Of a DNA stretch of 64,000 nucleotides, positions 1-8,718 are shown one piece after another. The notes below the pieces were generated by a model, which was not told where the DNA came from, did no database searches, and saw only the letters and a program-made list of their open reading frames with translations. Source of the stretch: Bacteroidia bacterium (GTDB lineage: Bacteria; Bacteroidota; Bacteroidia; Flavobacteriales; Flavobacteriaceae); NCBI GenBank assembly GCA_030427985.1, contig JAUIBH010000002.1:17423-81422 (forward strand), read 5' to 3'. Positions within the stretch are counted from its first letter, which is position 1. The number at the start of each line of letters is the position of its first letter. Position numbers and translations under genes: made by a program.

Positions 1-1
1 T

Positions 2-70
2 CGAAGATTAGCACGTAAAGTTACAAAAAGAAAGAATGCTCGTCTTATAATGAGAATCTTTATAGATTAA
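2..70 (+). CDS. C-terminal end of a truncated upstream gene (unknown)
   Basis: The window opens inside an open frame that runs 22 codons from position 2 to a TAA at 68-70. The tail is very basic (RRLARKVTKRK...) and ends in MRIFID. It stops 36 bases before the next start, in the same direction, so it may be the last codons of a gene co-transcribed with the metallophosphoesterase. The piece is too short to assign to a family, and it could also be a chance open frame. Confidence 0.35.
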   Translation, partial: RRLARKVTKRKNARLIMRIFID

Positions 71-106
71 TCCCCATTTTTAAGGATATTTAGTAAAAAA
101 TACGCC

Positions 107-1003
107 ATGTCCTCCACTTTTAGGTTAGATCGGGCCTACAAGAATGCCAAAATTATTCCCTTTGATGATGACTCCAAATTCATCCTATTCAGTGATTGCC
201 ATAGAGGGGACAATAGTTTTGCCGATGATTTTGCCAATAACCGAAATATTTATTTTCATGCTCTAAATTACTACTACCGTCAGGGTTTTCAATATTGTGA
301 GCTTGGCGATGGCGATGAGCTCTGGGAAAATATCAATTTTGATGAAATTTTTGAAGCACATAAAAATGTGTACCAATTGTTACGACAATTTCATTTGGAA
401 AAACGATTACACATGCTCTGGGGCAACCACGACATGGTTTACAAGGACAAAAGTTATGTAGACAAGCACCTTTCCAGCTATTTTGAGCCCATTGACGGGT
501 CGGACAAGGAACTTTTTGAGGGCATCACCTATCACGAGGCCCTCATTTTAAAGCACTCCAAAACAGGGCAGGAGCTTTTCTGCACCCATGGCCACCAGGC
601 CGATTGGTGGAACTATGTCTGTTGGCGAATTGGTCGCTTTCTGGTTCGGGTATTATGGAAACCACTTCAAGTAGTGGGCATTGCCGACCCCACCAGTCCG
701 GCCAAAAATTATAAGGAACTCATTAGAATAGAAAAACGCATTAAGCGATGGATTTTAAAGAATAAACTCCTCATCACCATTGCTGGGCATACCCACAGAC
801 CGCGATTTCCCGAACCGGGCCAAATTCCCTTTTTTAATGATGGAAGTTGTGTGCACCCCAGAAGCATTACCGGTATTGAAATTGAAAATGGGACAATAGC
901 CTTGATCAAATGGCATATTGCCACCAAAGCAGACGGCACCCTTCAAATTGTCCGGGTATTGCTCGAAGGCCCTGAAAAATTGGTGGATTATATCGAGCCC
1001 TAA
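107..1003 (+). CDS. Calcineurin-like metallophosphoesterase
   Basis: This 298-residue protein carries the metal-binding motifs of the calcineurin-like phosphoesterase fold in order: D-x-H (D30, H32), GDGDE (67-71), GNHD (106-109), a histidine pair in THGH (160-163) and GHTH (227-230). The family includes phosphodiesterases and UDP-diacylglucosamine pyrophosphatases (LpxH), but overall similarity to LpxH is not obvious to me, so the substrate is open. There is no signal peptide, so it should act in the cytoplasm. The ATG at 107 is the first in frame and the fold begins about 25 residues later, which fits. Confidence 0.88.
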   Translation: MSSTFRLDRAYKNAKIIPFDDDSKFILFSDCHRGDNSFADDFANNRNIYFHALNYYYRQGFQYCELGDGDELWENINFDEIFEAHKNVYQLLRQFHLEKRLHMLWGNHDMVYKDKSYVDKHLSSYFEPIDGSDKELFEGITYHEALILKHSKTGQELFCTHGHQADWWNYVCWRIGRFLVRVLWKPLQVVGIADPTSPAKNYKELIRIEKRIKRWILKNKLLITIAGHTHRPRFPEPGQIPFFNDGSCVHPRSITGIEIENGTIALIKWHIATKADGTLQIVRVLLEGPEKLVDYIEP

Positions 1004-1202
1004 AATCTTATTCCATTAAGCTTAAACATTATTATAGAGCAAATTTAATTTCACAACACCTTCTTTGGATAGTAGTCACACCTCTACTCTATTTCTGAGC
1101 AAAACAAAAAGAAGCAATTACAACTTAACGATTTAACGCCACTTTATCACATTCATGGCAAGGTATTTGTTAACTTTAGTGTTACCAATTGACCAAGTTG
1201 CT

Positions 1203-1844
1203 ATGAAAAAGCTTGTTTTATTTTTATTGGGTTTTGGACTGGGAATGGTTTCTCTGCTGGCGCAATCTGATATCCCCACAACCCGCCCCCTACAAATTGG
1301 TGACAACAACAATTTGGATATCAAGACCAGTGATCAGGGTACTTCACTGCGCATACCTTCCGTTCTTGATGAAAGTTTAACCTCTGACAATGAAAAACCT
1401 GGGGTTCAAATGTTACCGGACAGGGAACTGCTTCAAGCAGGACACGATTTGGTGATAGACCCCAAAGTAGGCGAAAAGGAAAAAAAGGGCTCCAATGAAC
1501 ATTTTGGCGATCAATATTTGGGCGATTTCAAAACCACTTCAAAGTTTGTAGGTATTGTGTGCCGCGATCACGAGTACGTAGATGGCGATCGAATAAAAAT
1601 ATACCTCAATGGTGAGGTTGTTGAATACAATTTGCTGCTTTCCGGTTCTTTTAGGGGGGTTAATCTGGATTTGGCCCCAGGGTTCAATCGTATCGAATTT
1701 GAAGCTTTAAACCAAGGTTCTTCTGGCCCCAATACTGCCCAAGTTGTTGTGGCTGATGAAAAAGGTCAGGTAATCCATAACAATCGCTGGAACCTATCCA
1801 CAGGTTCCAAGGCCAGTTTGATCATTATCAAAGAAGAGGAATAA
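1203..1844 (+). CDS. Secreted protein of unknown function
   Basis: I chose the ATG at 1203 because it begins a clean signal peptide (MKKLVLFLLGFGLGMVSLLA, cut near residue 21). An in-frame ATG 16 codons upstream would bury that signal. The mature part of about 190 residues has a low-complexity polar N-terminal half and a C-terminal half (from about residue 110) of alternating hydrophobic residues, consistent with a beta-sandwich. It ends in a run of glutamates. It is probably periplasmic or surface-associated. I do not recognise the family. The 199 bases upstream hold no gene; TAACTTTA at 1169-1176 resembles the -7 box with one mismatch. Confidence 0.7.
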   Translation: MKKLVLFLLGFGLGMVSLLAQSDIPTTRPLQIGDNNNLDIKTSDQGTSLRIPSVLDESLTSDNEKPGVQMLPDRELLQAGHDLVIDPKVGEKEKKGSNEHFGDQYLGDFKTTSKFVGIVCRDHEYVDGDRIKIYLNGEVVEYNLLLSGSFRGVNLDLAPGFNRIEFEALNQGSSGPNTAQVVVADEKGQVIHNNRWNLSTGSKASLIIIKEEE

Positions 1845-4007
1845 TCACTCCCCCGGCTTGTAGGTCCGCTCTGCTCTCTTTAAAACATCTTCTTTATAAA
1901 AGGCAGCATCCTTGAATTGCTTGTCTGCATAGCGCTGCGCTTGATCGTTAAAATGAGGCGAATCTGGGTCGCCACTCTGTCCTCCGGCCAGCATAGTTTT
2001 TGCCTTTACCTTATCTCCAAACTCCACAACAGCCACAAAACTATTGCCCCTAGTTCCGTAGATTTTCTTGGTGCCATTGTCATACCGAGCTCCATACGCG
2101 GCCAAGGCGCCCCAACGTCCACTGGCAAAACCGATTGGAATGCTGGGTTTGGCATCATCAAAAGGCTGACGGATATCCCCGTTCAACCGTTGATAGCGAT
2201 TCACCTCACCCCAAGGTATTTGCCAAGTACCAAAATCGTCCTCCAATTGGGCAACAACTTCTTGGAACAGCTCTATTTTTTTTGAATTGGCCCAATCACT
2301 GCCCCAATAGTTGACCCACTGCATGGGGTACATGCCTTCAGGTCTTTCTGCTTTTGCATAGCAAAGTGTACCGTAATAATGCGCCAAGGTCATAGCCACA
2401 GATGCCTTGGATGTGGTAAAATCCCATTCCCGTAGCATCTGAATCGGTTCTTTTAATGCTGGGGTTGGATTTGCATCATAGGCTTTCACCAATCCCGGAA
2501 TTAAGGCTTCAAAAGCGGGCAAATGGGGGTCGTGTGCCATTTCAATAAGGCTATCCAGGGTGTAACCGCTTCGTCCAGTCAATAGCTCAATGGCATGGAT
2601 GCCTCTAAAATTTTCTTGATCGCGCGACATATAATTGGGATAATCAGCCCGCTTTGGACTGAACTCCAATGCTGAAGTGTAGGGTGTAGAATTACAATTC
2701 TGAATCCATCCGTTCTCTGGGTTCAGAACCAAAATATTCTCACCCACCGTATGCAAACCCTGCCAATCCGTTTTGGGGTTGCTTCCGTCCACAGGTTGGG
2801 TATAATCAAAAATGGTATCACGCTTCGGCACAAAGTTCCCATGAAAATATGCGATGTTACCTCCAGCATCAGCATACACCGTATTGTTGGAAGAATTGGT
2901 TCGGATGTCCATCATCTCCCGAAAACCCTCGTAACCGTCCTGTTTAGTTCGGATATAGGATTGCTCCAACGCCTTCACCGGTTCCCACATCATGGCCGAT
3001 GCTGTCCACTGGCCGTCCACCAAATGGGTGATAGGTCCGTGATGGGTGCGATACATGGGAAAGGTTCTTTCTTTTAAAACGTCTCCATCCGTATACTTTA
3101 AAGTGACCTCCAAAGAATAAACGGGTCGCAGCTCTTCACCATATTGATAGAATAAATTGCCATCATTTTTCACCAAAGTCTCCTTGAATTCATCCATGAC
3201 ATCGGTGTAAGTTGATGTGTGCATCCATCCCGTTTTCTCATTGAAGCCCTGATACACAAAAAACTGACCCCAGGTAACCGCGCCGTAGGCGTTCAAACCT
3301 TCTTCACTGACCACATGCACCTCGCCCCGAAAATAAAATGAAGTATGGGGATTGATCAACAGCATTGCATTGCCTGATTGCGTCAATTTTCCCGAAATAG
3401 CTATCCCGTTGGAACCTTGAGGTTCGGCCATTTCAGCTTCTTTTTGAAGTTGTAGTTCTTCCATTTCGGGAAGTTCCATACCGCTTTCATAAAAACTTTG
3501 AATTTTTCGGGTGGAAATGCGCTCTATATCCCCACCAATGGAACCCTCGCTGAAATACATGGGCATCCAAGGTTCAAAATGGGTGAGTAGTTTGGGCTTC
3601 ACCTCTGGGTGGGTATGGAGATAATAGTTCACCCCATCAGCAAAGGCATCACAAAGTTTTTTCAACCATTCGGGGCTACTATCATATTTGGCAATGGCCT
3701 CTTCCTTAGTCATGAACAGATTGGCACGTAGGTCACTGTAGATGGCTTCCTCACCCTCAACTTCGGCCAATCGGCCTGTGGCCCAAATGTAGTTTTGTTC
3801 CACCCGATTAAAATCATCCTCACATTGGGCGTACAGCAATCCGAACACAGCATCGGCATCGGTTTTTCCATAAATGTGGGGCACGCCAAAATCATCACGA
3901 ATTATGGTAATATTTTCAGCTTGGGCTTCCCATTGTTCAACTTGGGTCTGCGGTTGCTCGGAACAGGAAAGAAATACGAACAGTGCTGCTACAATTGCAA
4001 TTCTCAT
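1845..4007 (-). CDS. Penicillin acylase family lipoprotein (Ntn hydrolase)
   Basis: About 720 residues from the ATG at 4007, chosen because it starts a lipoprotein signal (MRIAIVAALFVFLSC, lipidated Cys15); a longer frame to 4058 adds 17 residues in front of it. The N-terminal chain has the family's opening (IIRDDFGVPHIYGKTDADA, from about residue 35). GSNGIAISG places the N-terminal nucleophile Ser at about residue 199, where autoproteolysis makes alpha and beta chains, followed by NPHTSF. The family cleaves amides such as penicillins, acyl-homoserine lactones and cyclic lipopeptides; the substrate here is not visible. It faces the TPM-domain gene upstream on the same strand. Confidence 0.9.
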   Translation of the reverse strand: MRIAIVAALFVFLSCSEQPQTQVEQWEAQAENITIIRDDFGVPHIYGKTDADAVFGLLYAQCEDDFNRVEQNYIWATGRLAEVEGEEAIYSDLRANLFMTKEEAIAKYDSSPEWLKKLCDAFADGVNYYLHTHPEVKPKLLTHFEPWMPMYFSEGSIGGDIERISTRKIQSFYESGMELPEMEELQLQKEAEMAEPQGSNGIAISGKLTQSGNAMLLINPHTSFYFRGEVHVVSEEGLNAYGAVTWGQFFVYQGFNEKTGWMHTSTYTDVMDEFKETLVKNDGNLFYQYGEELRPVYSLEVTLKYTDGDVLKERTFPMYRTHHGPITHLVDGQWTASAMMWEPVKALEQSYIRTKQDGYEGFREMMDIRTNSSNNTVYADAGGNIAYFHGNFVPKRDTIFDYTQPVDGSNPKTDWQGLHTVGENILVLNPENGWIQNCNSTPYTSALEFSPKRADYPNYMSRDQENFRGIHAIELLTGRSGYTLDSLIEMAHDPHLPAFEALIPGLVKAYDANPTPALKEPIQMLREWDFTTSKASVAMTLAHYYGTLCYAKAERPEGMYPMQWVNYWGSDWANSKKIELFQEVVAQLEDDFGTWQIPWGEVNRYQRLNGDIRQPFDDAKPSIPIGFASGRWGALAAYGARYDNGTKKIYGTRGNSFVAVVEFGDKVKAKTMLAGGQSGDPDSPHFNDQAQRYADKQFKDAAFYKEDVLKRAERTYKPGE

Positions 4008-4058
4008 CTCGGGGATTTGTTCAGTTAGTGCTGTGAAAATACGGGAAATCAGAAACAA

Positions 4059-5105
4059 TTACCAACTCCCACTGGCACCTCCACCCCCAGAGCTTCCACC
4101 GCCTCCTGAAAAACTACTGGAACTTCCCCCAGAAGATGACCCAGAACCAAAAGAATGACTTCCTCCTGAAGAAAACGTCTTGCTCATATAAGTGCTGTCC
4201 GATTTGACCCATGAGAGTTTAAAATCGTCCTTTCCTTTAATCAAAATCTTGATAATGGCCAATACAGCGGTGAACACAAAGAATCCCATCAATATTGAAT
4301 ATAGCAACATATTATTGGTGCCCTCCAGAAAGTTATCCGGGTCAAAATCGAATCCAAAGACCAAAGCAAGAAAAAATACGGGCATAAGCATAAAAACCAA
4401 ACCAAAGGCAACCATCATCAAGGTGGGTATAAACATAAATATCCCAGGAAAAAGTCCAAGTTTACCAATAAATATTCCCCTGAACATCTCAATCAAGGAA
4501 GAATACCCTTTGTAAAAAACAAATCCACCGGCTGCTATGAACACCGAAAGAAAAAGGGTCATTAGCAGTTTGGCCCACCAAGGAAATTCACCTTCGCTTT
4601 CTATTTCTTGTTTAAATTCCTCAAGGGCTTCTGGATCATTAAGAAACGTGATAATTTGGTTTGTGGCCAAGTCCAGTCCTCCAAAATAATCCTCTTCCTT
4701 GAATTTGGGAATCATGGTGTTTCTGATGATTCTAGAAGCCACTGCATCCGTGATATAAGGTTCCAGACCGTAACCCACTTCAATCCGCACTTCCCTATCC
4801 ATTTTTGAAAACAGAATCAAGATTCCATTATCCTTTTCGTCTTGTCCCAATTTATTTTGGTTGAAGGCACCGTTGGCATACTGCTCAATGGTTTCATTAC
4901 CCAATTCGTTAATGGTAAGAACAACCACCTGATTGGTGGTCTCGGTTTCAAACTGGGTGAGTTTTTCCCGTAAGCCCTCCAGTTGGGGTTGGGTGAAAAT
5001 CTCGGCTTGATCTGTTACAATCTCCGTCAATTGCGGATACGCATCCTGCGACCAACAAAACGTTGACACAAAGAGTAAAAAACAAGCAAAAAGTGTCTTT
5101 CTCAT
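4059..5105 (-). CDS. TPM-domain (YgcG-type) membrane protein
   Basis: The 348-residue protein starts with a signal peptide (MRKTLFACFLLFVSTFCWSQ). The TPM domain covers about residues 25-165, with VVVLTINELGNETIEQYA and KMDREVRIEVGYGLEPYITD. Two or three membrane spans follow (about 175-290), and the tail is rich in Gly and Ser, ending GGGGASGSW. The tail type is typical of this family in Bacteroidota. Some TPM proteins have phosphatase activity or help photosystem repair, but the role here is unknown. The domain should face the periplasm. The following gene on this strand is the penicillin acylase, 51 bases downstream. Confidence 0.88.
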   Translation of the reverse strand: MRKTLFACFLLFVSTFCWSQDAYPQLTEIVTDQAEIFTQPQLEGLREKLTQFETETTNQVVVLTINELGNETIEQYANGAFNQNKLGQDEKDNGILILFSKMDREVRIEVGYGLEPYITDAVASRIIRNTMIPKFKEEDYFGGLDLATNQIITFLNDPEALEEFKQEIESEGEFPWWAKLLMTLFLSVFIAAGGFVFYKGYSSLIEMFRGIFIGKLGLFPGIFMFIPTLMMVAFGLVFMLMPVFFLALVFGFDFDPDNFLEGTNNMLLYSILMGFFVFTAVLAIIKILIKGKDDFKLSWVKSDSTYMSKTFSSGGSHSFGSGSSSGGSSSSFSGGGGSSGGGGASGSW

Positions 5106-5184
5106 GTTTTAGATAACAAGAAAGACTAAAGATAGGATTTTGTCAGCTAGTGACTTCTACCAATTGATGAATGGGGCAGTTGAA

Positions 5185-5517
5185 CTAACCTTCCTCCGGG
5201 GCCAGCTCCACTTCCAAGCCATCCAAATCTTCGGTGATATGGATTTGGCATCCCAAACGGCTGTTGTCTTTTACAAAAAAGGCTTCGGCCAACATGGCGT
5301 CTTCATCATCGGATTTTTCTGGAAGCTGATGATCGGATTGTATGTAACACTGGCATGATGCGCACATGGCCATTCCACCACAAATTCCAATGGTCCCCTC
5401 AGGGGCCAATTCGTAGGAACGTACCACCTCCATCAAGTTCATGTTCATATCTGTTGGGGCATCTACTTCGTGGGAGACACCTTCTCGGTCGGTTATTTTA
5501 AGTTTGATATCACTCAT
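5185..5517 (-). CDS. [2Fe-2S] ferredoxin, adrenodoxin type
   Basis: The 110 residues have the four cluster cysteines in adrenodoxin spacing: C46, C52 and C55 in CGGMAMCASC, and C90 in RLGC. This is the vertebrate/ISC ferredoxin arrangement (C-x5-C-x2-C...C) rather than the plant type. It would carry electrons in the cytoplasm, most likely supplied by the ferredoxin-NADP reductase encoded upstream in the same direction (5932-6990), for iron-sulfur assembly or hydroxylation. The two partners are now separated by a four-helix-bundle gene and its inverted repeats, which looks like an insertion into the operon. Confidence 0.92.
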   Translation of the reverse strand: MSDIKLKITDREGVSHEVDAPTDMNMNLMEVVRSYELAPEGTIGICGGMAMCASCQCYIQSDHQLPEKSDDEDAMLAEAFFVKDNSRLGCQIHITEDLDGLEVELAPEEG

Positions 5518-5539
5518 TCTATTTATAGGAAATAGGAAT

Positions 5540-5557
5540 TAGGGGTTAGGAATTAGT
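5540..5557. repeat. Left arm of 18-bp inverted repeat flanking a four-helix-bundle gene
   Basis: TAGGGGTTAGGAATTAGT matches the reverse complement of 5917-5934 at 17 of 18 bases. It encodes the last codons and the TAA of the four-helix-bundle gene and begins 22 bases from the ferredoxin start. Degenerate TAGGAA units continue to its left (5528-5540). Confidence 0.7.
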
Positions 5558-5902
5558 CTTTATGGACTTTATCAATCCATAGAGTAATTTTGAGACTTCA
5601 TTGGTAATCTCAATTATTTCATCTGCTTTTCCTTTCGCCAACAAATTTAGTTTAACGGAAAGATAAATCATAGATCTTACTTCACTATTCGAACCAAGAG
5701 CGTAAAATAAAAATTTGGAAAAGTCGGCGTTGGAACTTCTTTCGAAACCTTCAGCTATGTTGTTGGAAACAGAAACTGAGGCTCTTCTTATTTGATCTCT
5801 AAAACCAAAATCCGTACATCTTTCAAACTCTTTATAAATAAGAACTGCTAGTTCCTGTGCTTTTTGCCAAACAATTAAATCTTCAAATTTCTGAACTGCC
5901 AT
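5546..5902 (-). CDS. Four-helix-bundle protein (S23 / rRNA intervening-sequence family)
   Basis: This 118-residue protein has the family signature of the 23S rRNA intervening-sequence proteins: KFEDLIVWQKAQELAVLIY at the start, then FGFRDQIRRASVSVSNNIAEG (about residues 52-73), and a helical remainder. Members form a four-helix bundle; the related Avd protein of diversity-generating retroelements binds nucleic acid. Here it stands alone between two genes of a redox operon. It is bounded by an 18-bp inverted repeat that overlaps its own stop codon and the stop codon of the upstream reductase gene. That layout suggests a small mobile or once-mobile cassette, but no reverse transcriptase or transposase is nearby. 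Confidence 0.9.
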   Translation of the reverse strand: MAVQKFEDLIVWQKAQELAVLIYKEFERCTDFGFRDQIRRASVSVSNNIAEGFERSSNADFSKFLFYALGSNSEVRSMIYLSVKLNLLAKGKADEIIEITNEVSKLLYGLIKSIKTNS

Positions 5903-5916
5903 ACTAAATCCTATGC

Positions 5917-5934
5917 ACTAATTCCTAACTCCTA
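5917..5934. repeat. Right arm of 18-bp inverted repeat flanking a four-helix-bundle gene
   Basis: ACTAATTCCTAACTCCTA is the inverted partner of 5540-5557 with one mismatch. It overlaps the TAG stop of the ferredoxin-NADP reductase gene (5932-5934) and lies 15 bases upstream of the four-helix-bundle start. Confidence 0.7.
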
Positions 5935-6990
5935 GTTAATTGCCTTTACTACTGCTTTTGGCGCTTCTTTTTTGCTGCCATCAAATCCGGTAACACCGCC
6001 TACTGTGGTATACTTCATGACATATTTTTTATCAGGATGAATACGTTGATAGGCACTTTGGCACATCAAGGTAGCTTCATGGAAGCCGCACAAAATCAAT
6101 TTTAATTTTCCAGGATAGGTATTCACATCACCAATGGCATAAATTCCGGGAATATTGGTCTGATAATCCAACGAATTGTCCACTTTGATGGCGTTTTTTT
6201 CAATTTCCAGCCCCCAATCGGCTATGGTACCCAATTTTGGGGAAAGTCCGAAAAGCGGAATGAAATGGTCCACTGTTACATCAGTTTCTTCAGAAGCATC
6301 CGTGTTTGTAACCGTTACTTTTTCCAATTTTCCTTCGCCATGAAGTCCAACTACCTCGGCAGGTGTAATCAAATTGATTTTCCCTTCATTCTTGAGCTGC
6401 TGTACTTTTTCAACGGAGTCCAAAGCACCCCGAAACTCATTACGACGGTGTACCAAGGTGACCTCTTTGGCGACATCGGCCAAGAAAATGGACCAATCTA
6501 AAGCGGAATCACCTCCTCCGGCAATCAACACTTTTTTATTGCGATAGATTTCTGGCTCCTTGATCATATAGGCCACACCATTGTCCTCATAATCGGAAAG
6601 GTTGTCCAACAAGGGTTTTCTAGGTTCAAAACTTCCCAGTCCTCCTGCAATGGCAATCACCGGTGCTTGGTGTTTTGTGCCTTTGTTGGTGGTGACCACA
6701 AAGGAACCATTTTCCAATTTTTCGATGGTCTCAGCACGCTCTCCCAAAGTAAATCCGGGTTGAAAAGGTTTAATCTGTTCCATGAGATTATCCACCAATT
6801 CACCCGCCAAAACTTCCGGATATCCAGGAATATCGTAAATGGGTTTTTTGGGATAAATCTCCGCACATTGACCCCCGGGCTGGGGCAAAGCATCTATTAA
6901 ATGGCATTTGAGTTGTAATAAGCCTGCTTCAAAAACAGCAAAAAGACCCGTAGGTCCCGCTCCAATAATAAGTATGTCGGTCTTGATCAT
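5932..6990 (-). CDS. Ferredoxin-NADP reductase, thioredoxin-reductase-like
   Basis: The 352-residue flavoprotein has an N-terminal FAD-binding GxGxxG (GAGPTG, residues 10-15), a central NADPH-binding GGGDSALDW near residue 160 followed by VHRR, which favours NADP, and the C-terminal FAD motif IYAIGDV. It lacks the CxxC of thioredoxin reductase, which points to the YumC-type ferredoxin/flavodoxin-NADP reductase. It would reduce the ferredoxin at 5185-5517. It follows the mrp-nfu pair by 65 bases with no visible terminator, so the four genes probably form one transcript for iron-sulfur work. Confidence 0.9.
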   Translation of the reverse strand: MIKTDILIIGAGPTGLFAVFEAGLLQLKCHLIDALPQPGGQCAEIYPKKPIYDIPGYPEVLAGELVDNLMEQIKPFQPGFTLGERAETIEKLENGSFVVTTNKGTKHQAPVIAIAGGLGSFEPRKPLLDNLSDYEDNGVAYMIKEPEIYRNKKVLIAGGGDSALDWSIFLADVAKEVTLVHRRNEFRGALDSVEKVQQLKNEGKINLITPAEVVGLHGEGKLEKVTVTNTDASEETDVTVDHFIPLFGLSPKLGTIADWGLEIEKNAIKVDNSLDYQTNIPGIYAIGDVNTYPGKLKLILCGFHEATLMCQSAYQRIHPDKKYVMKYTTVGGVTGFDGSKKEAPKAVVKAIN

Positions 6991-7055
6991 GCAACAAGGG
7001 TTTTTGGATGTGCAACTTACTCGTTGCTCCGGGAAGGATTCATGATTCTCATCAG

Positions 7056-7301
7056 TTAACTCACATTAATGACTTCCTCAATTTGAGGTGCATATTTTTT
7101 TATGGTCATTTCCACACCGCTCTTCAAGGTCATTTGGTTGACACTACAGCCAATGCAATTGCCTTCCAATTTCACTTTAACCGAACTGTCGTTATCTATT
7201 GAAATCAATGTGATGTCTCCTCCATCGCTTTGAAGAAAAGGACGTATTTCCTCCAACGCTTTCTCTACATTCGTTTTAATCTCCTCTGATGTCATGCTCA
7301 T
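7056..7301 (-). CDS. NifU-like C-terminal domain iron-sulfur scaffold/carrier
   Basis: The 81 residues are a stand-alone Nfu domain: IRPFLQSDGGDITL at the start, then the cluster-binding C-x-x-C in EGNCIGCSVNQMTL near residues 48-51, and EMTIKKYAPQI. Such proteins carry [4Fe-4S] clusters to apoproteins in the cytoplasm. Its ATG overlaps the TGA of mrp (ATGA at 7298-7301), so translation of the two is coupled, which fits a shared role in cluster delivery. Confidence 0.93.
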   Translation of the reverse strand: MSMTSEEIKTNVEKALEEIRPFLQSDGGDITLISIDNDSSVKVKLEGNCIGCSVNQMTLKSGVEMTIKKYAPQIEEVINVS

Positions 7302-8437
7302 TTCTTTTTAACGGCGGCACAACCAGCCATTGTTGTAATCTTTATAGCTTCAGTAGGCGGTAAATCGGTGTTTCGCTTTACCAACTCACTGACCACATTC
7401 TTGGTCAATTCTTCAAAGGCTTCTTCTGATGGGGTTGCGGTTTGCAATGCTGCCGGTCTACCCACATCTCCAGCTTCTCGAATACTCTGCACCAACGGGA
7501 TTTCTCCTAAAAATGGCACATCCAAGTCATCTGCCAAGTTTTTGGCTCCATTTTCTCCAAAGATATGGTATTTGTTGTTAGGCAGCTCTTCTGGTGTAAA
7601 ATAGGCCATGTTTTCCACAATGCCCAACACAGGAACATTTATAGCTTCCTGCTGAAACATAGCTACCCCTTTTCGGGCATCGGCCAATGCTATTTCTTGC
7701 GGTGTACTCACTACCACCGCTCCAGTAACCGGAAGGGATTGCATAATGCTCAGGTGGATATCCCCAGTTCCAGGAGGTAAATCCAACAACAAAAAGTCCA
7801 ATTCTCCCCAATGGGCATCAAAAATCATTTGGTTGAGTGCCTTGGCAGCCATGGGTCCACGCCAAATTACGGCTTGGTTGGGCTGGGTGAAAAATCCAAT
7901 GGACAGCAGTTTCACGCCATAGTTTTCGATGGGTTTCATCTTGGCCTTGCCATCCACATTGATGGACAAAGGTTTTTCCGTAGCCACATCAAACATAATG
8001 GGCATGGATGGTCCATAAATGTCAGTATCCAACAAGCCCACCTTAAAGCCCATTTTGGCCAAGGTGACCGCAATGTTTGCCGTTACCGTAGATTTACCAA
8101 CACCCCCTTTACCCGAAGCAACAGCAATGATGTTCTGAATTCCCGGAATGGGGTTTCCTTTAATTTGATTGACCTTGGGCTTTTCTGGAGCATCAACCTT
8201 AAGGTTGACCTTGATTTTTGCCTTTTCGTATACCTCTCTGTGGATGCATTTCAAGATTTCCACTTCAGTCTTCTTTTTGGCCTGAAGACTTGGATTTTTT
8301 ATGGTAACATCCACTTCCACTTCATCGCCAAAAACCTGAATATTGGTAATTGCACCGCTCTCCACTATATTTTGTCCATCTCCCGGCGCGGATATTTTTT
8401 CCAATGCCTTAAGAATGTCTGCCTTTTTCAGCTTCAT
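7298..8437 (-). CDS. mrp: Mrp/ApbC-type P-loop ATPase, iron-sulfur cluster carrier
   Basis: The 379-residue protein has an N-terminal MIP18/DUF59 domain (about residues 1-85) and a P-loop domain with the deviant Walker A SGKGGVGKST (108-117), LLDTDIYGPS and LLDLPPGTGD. Family members bind and transfer [4Fe-4S] clusters. The C-x-x-C that many Mrp proteins use to hold the bridging cluster is not present at its usual place: the stretch after ENMAYF reads TPEELPNNKYHIFG. The final residues include a single Cys (MAGCAAVKKK). It is the first gene of the redox operon, with a -7 box at 8483-8490. Confidence 0.93.
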   Translation of the reverse strand: MKLKKADILKALEKISAPGDGQNIVESGAITNIQVFGDEVEVDVTIKNPSLQAKKKTEVEILKCIHREVYEKAKIKVNLKVDAPEKPKVNQIKGNPIPGIQNIIAVASGKGGVGKSTVTANIAVTLAKMGFKVGLLDTDIYGPSMPIMFDVATEKPLSINVDGKAKMKPIENYGVKLLSIGFFTQPNQAVIWRGPMAAKALNQMIFDAHWGELDFLLLDLPPGTGDIHLSIMQSLPVTGAVVVSTPQEIALADARKGVAMFQQEAINVPVLGIVENMAYFTPEELPNNKYHIFGENGAKNLADDLDVPFLGEIPLVQSIREAGDVGRPAALQTATPSEEAFEELTKNVVSELVKRNTDLPPTEAIKITTMAGCAAVKKK

Positions 8438-8482
8438 GTACTCCTAATTTTATATGCAGTCGTTTGTATTGATTCTAAATTA

Positions 8483-8490
8483 CAAAGATA
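8483..8490 (-). promoter_or_regulatory. -7 promoter box for the mrp operon
   Basis: On the minus strand this reads TATCTTTG, a full match to the Bacteroidota -7 element TAnnTTTG, about 45 bases before the mrp start. I see no TTG at the right distance for the -33 element. The rest of the 281-base divergent gap (8438-8718) is AT-rich with no gene. Confidence 0.5.
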
Positions 8491-8718
8491 CGGTGTTGCA
8501 CTTAGATTAGGAAGTTGGTTTATTGAATTTCAATATAGTAGAACAACTTGCATCTATAATGTGATGATACATCCATTATTATAAGGTTTTTGGAGTTTTT
8601 ATCTCATTTAATTCAAAAAAACACCGATAGAAACCAACACAAAAACAGACCAATCCACCACTTTTTTTTGAAAAAAATGTAGTTTAGGCTTTTAAATTCA
8701 CCTAATAATCAACCGCAA

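Noticed and set aside
1125-1138. TTAACG repeated twice upstream of the secreted protein at 1203
   Set aside because: The copies are 8 bp apart, not the 11 bp of the Pho-box pairs, and there is no phosphate-linked gene next to them.
4059-4160. Gly/Ser codon repeats at the end of the TPM-domain gene as a DNA repeat element
   Set aside because: They encode the Gly/Ser-rich tail usual for this family in Bacteroidota and do not recur elsewhere.
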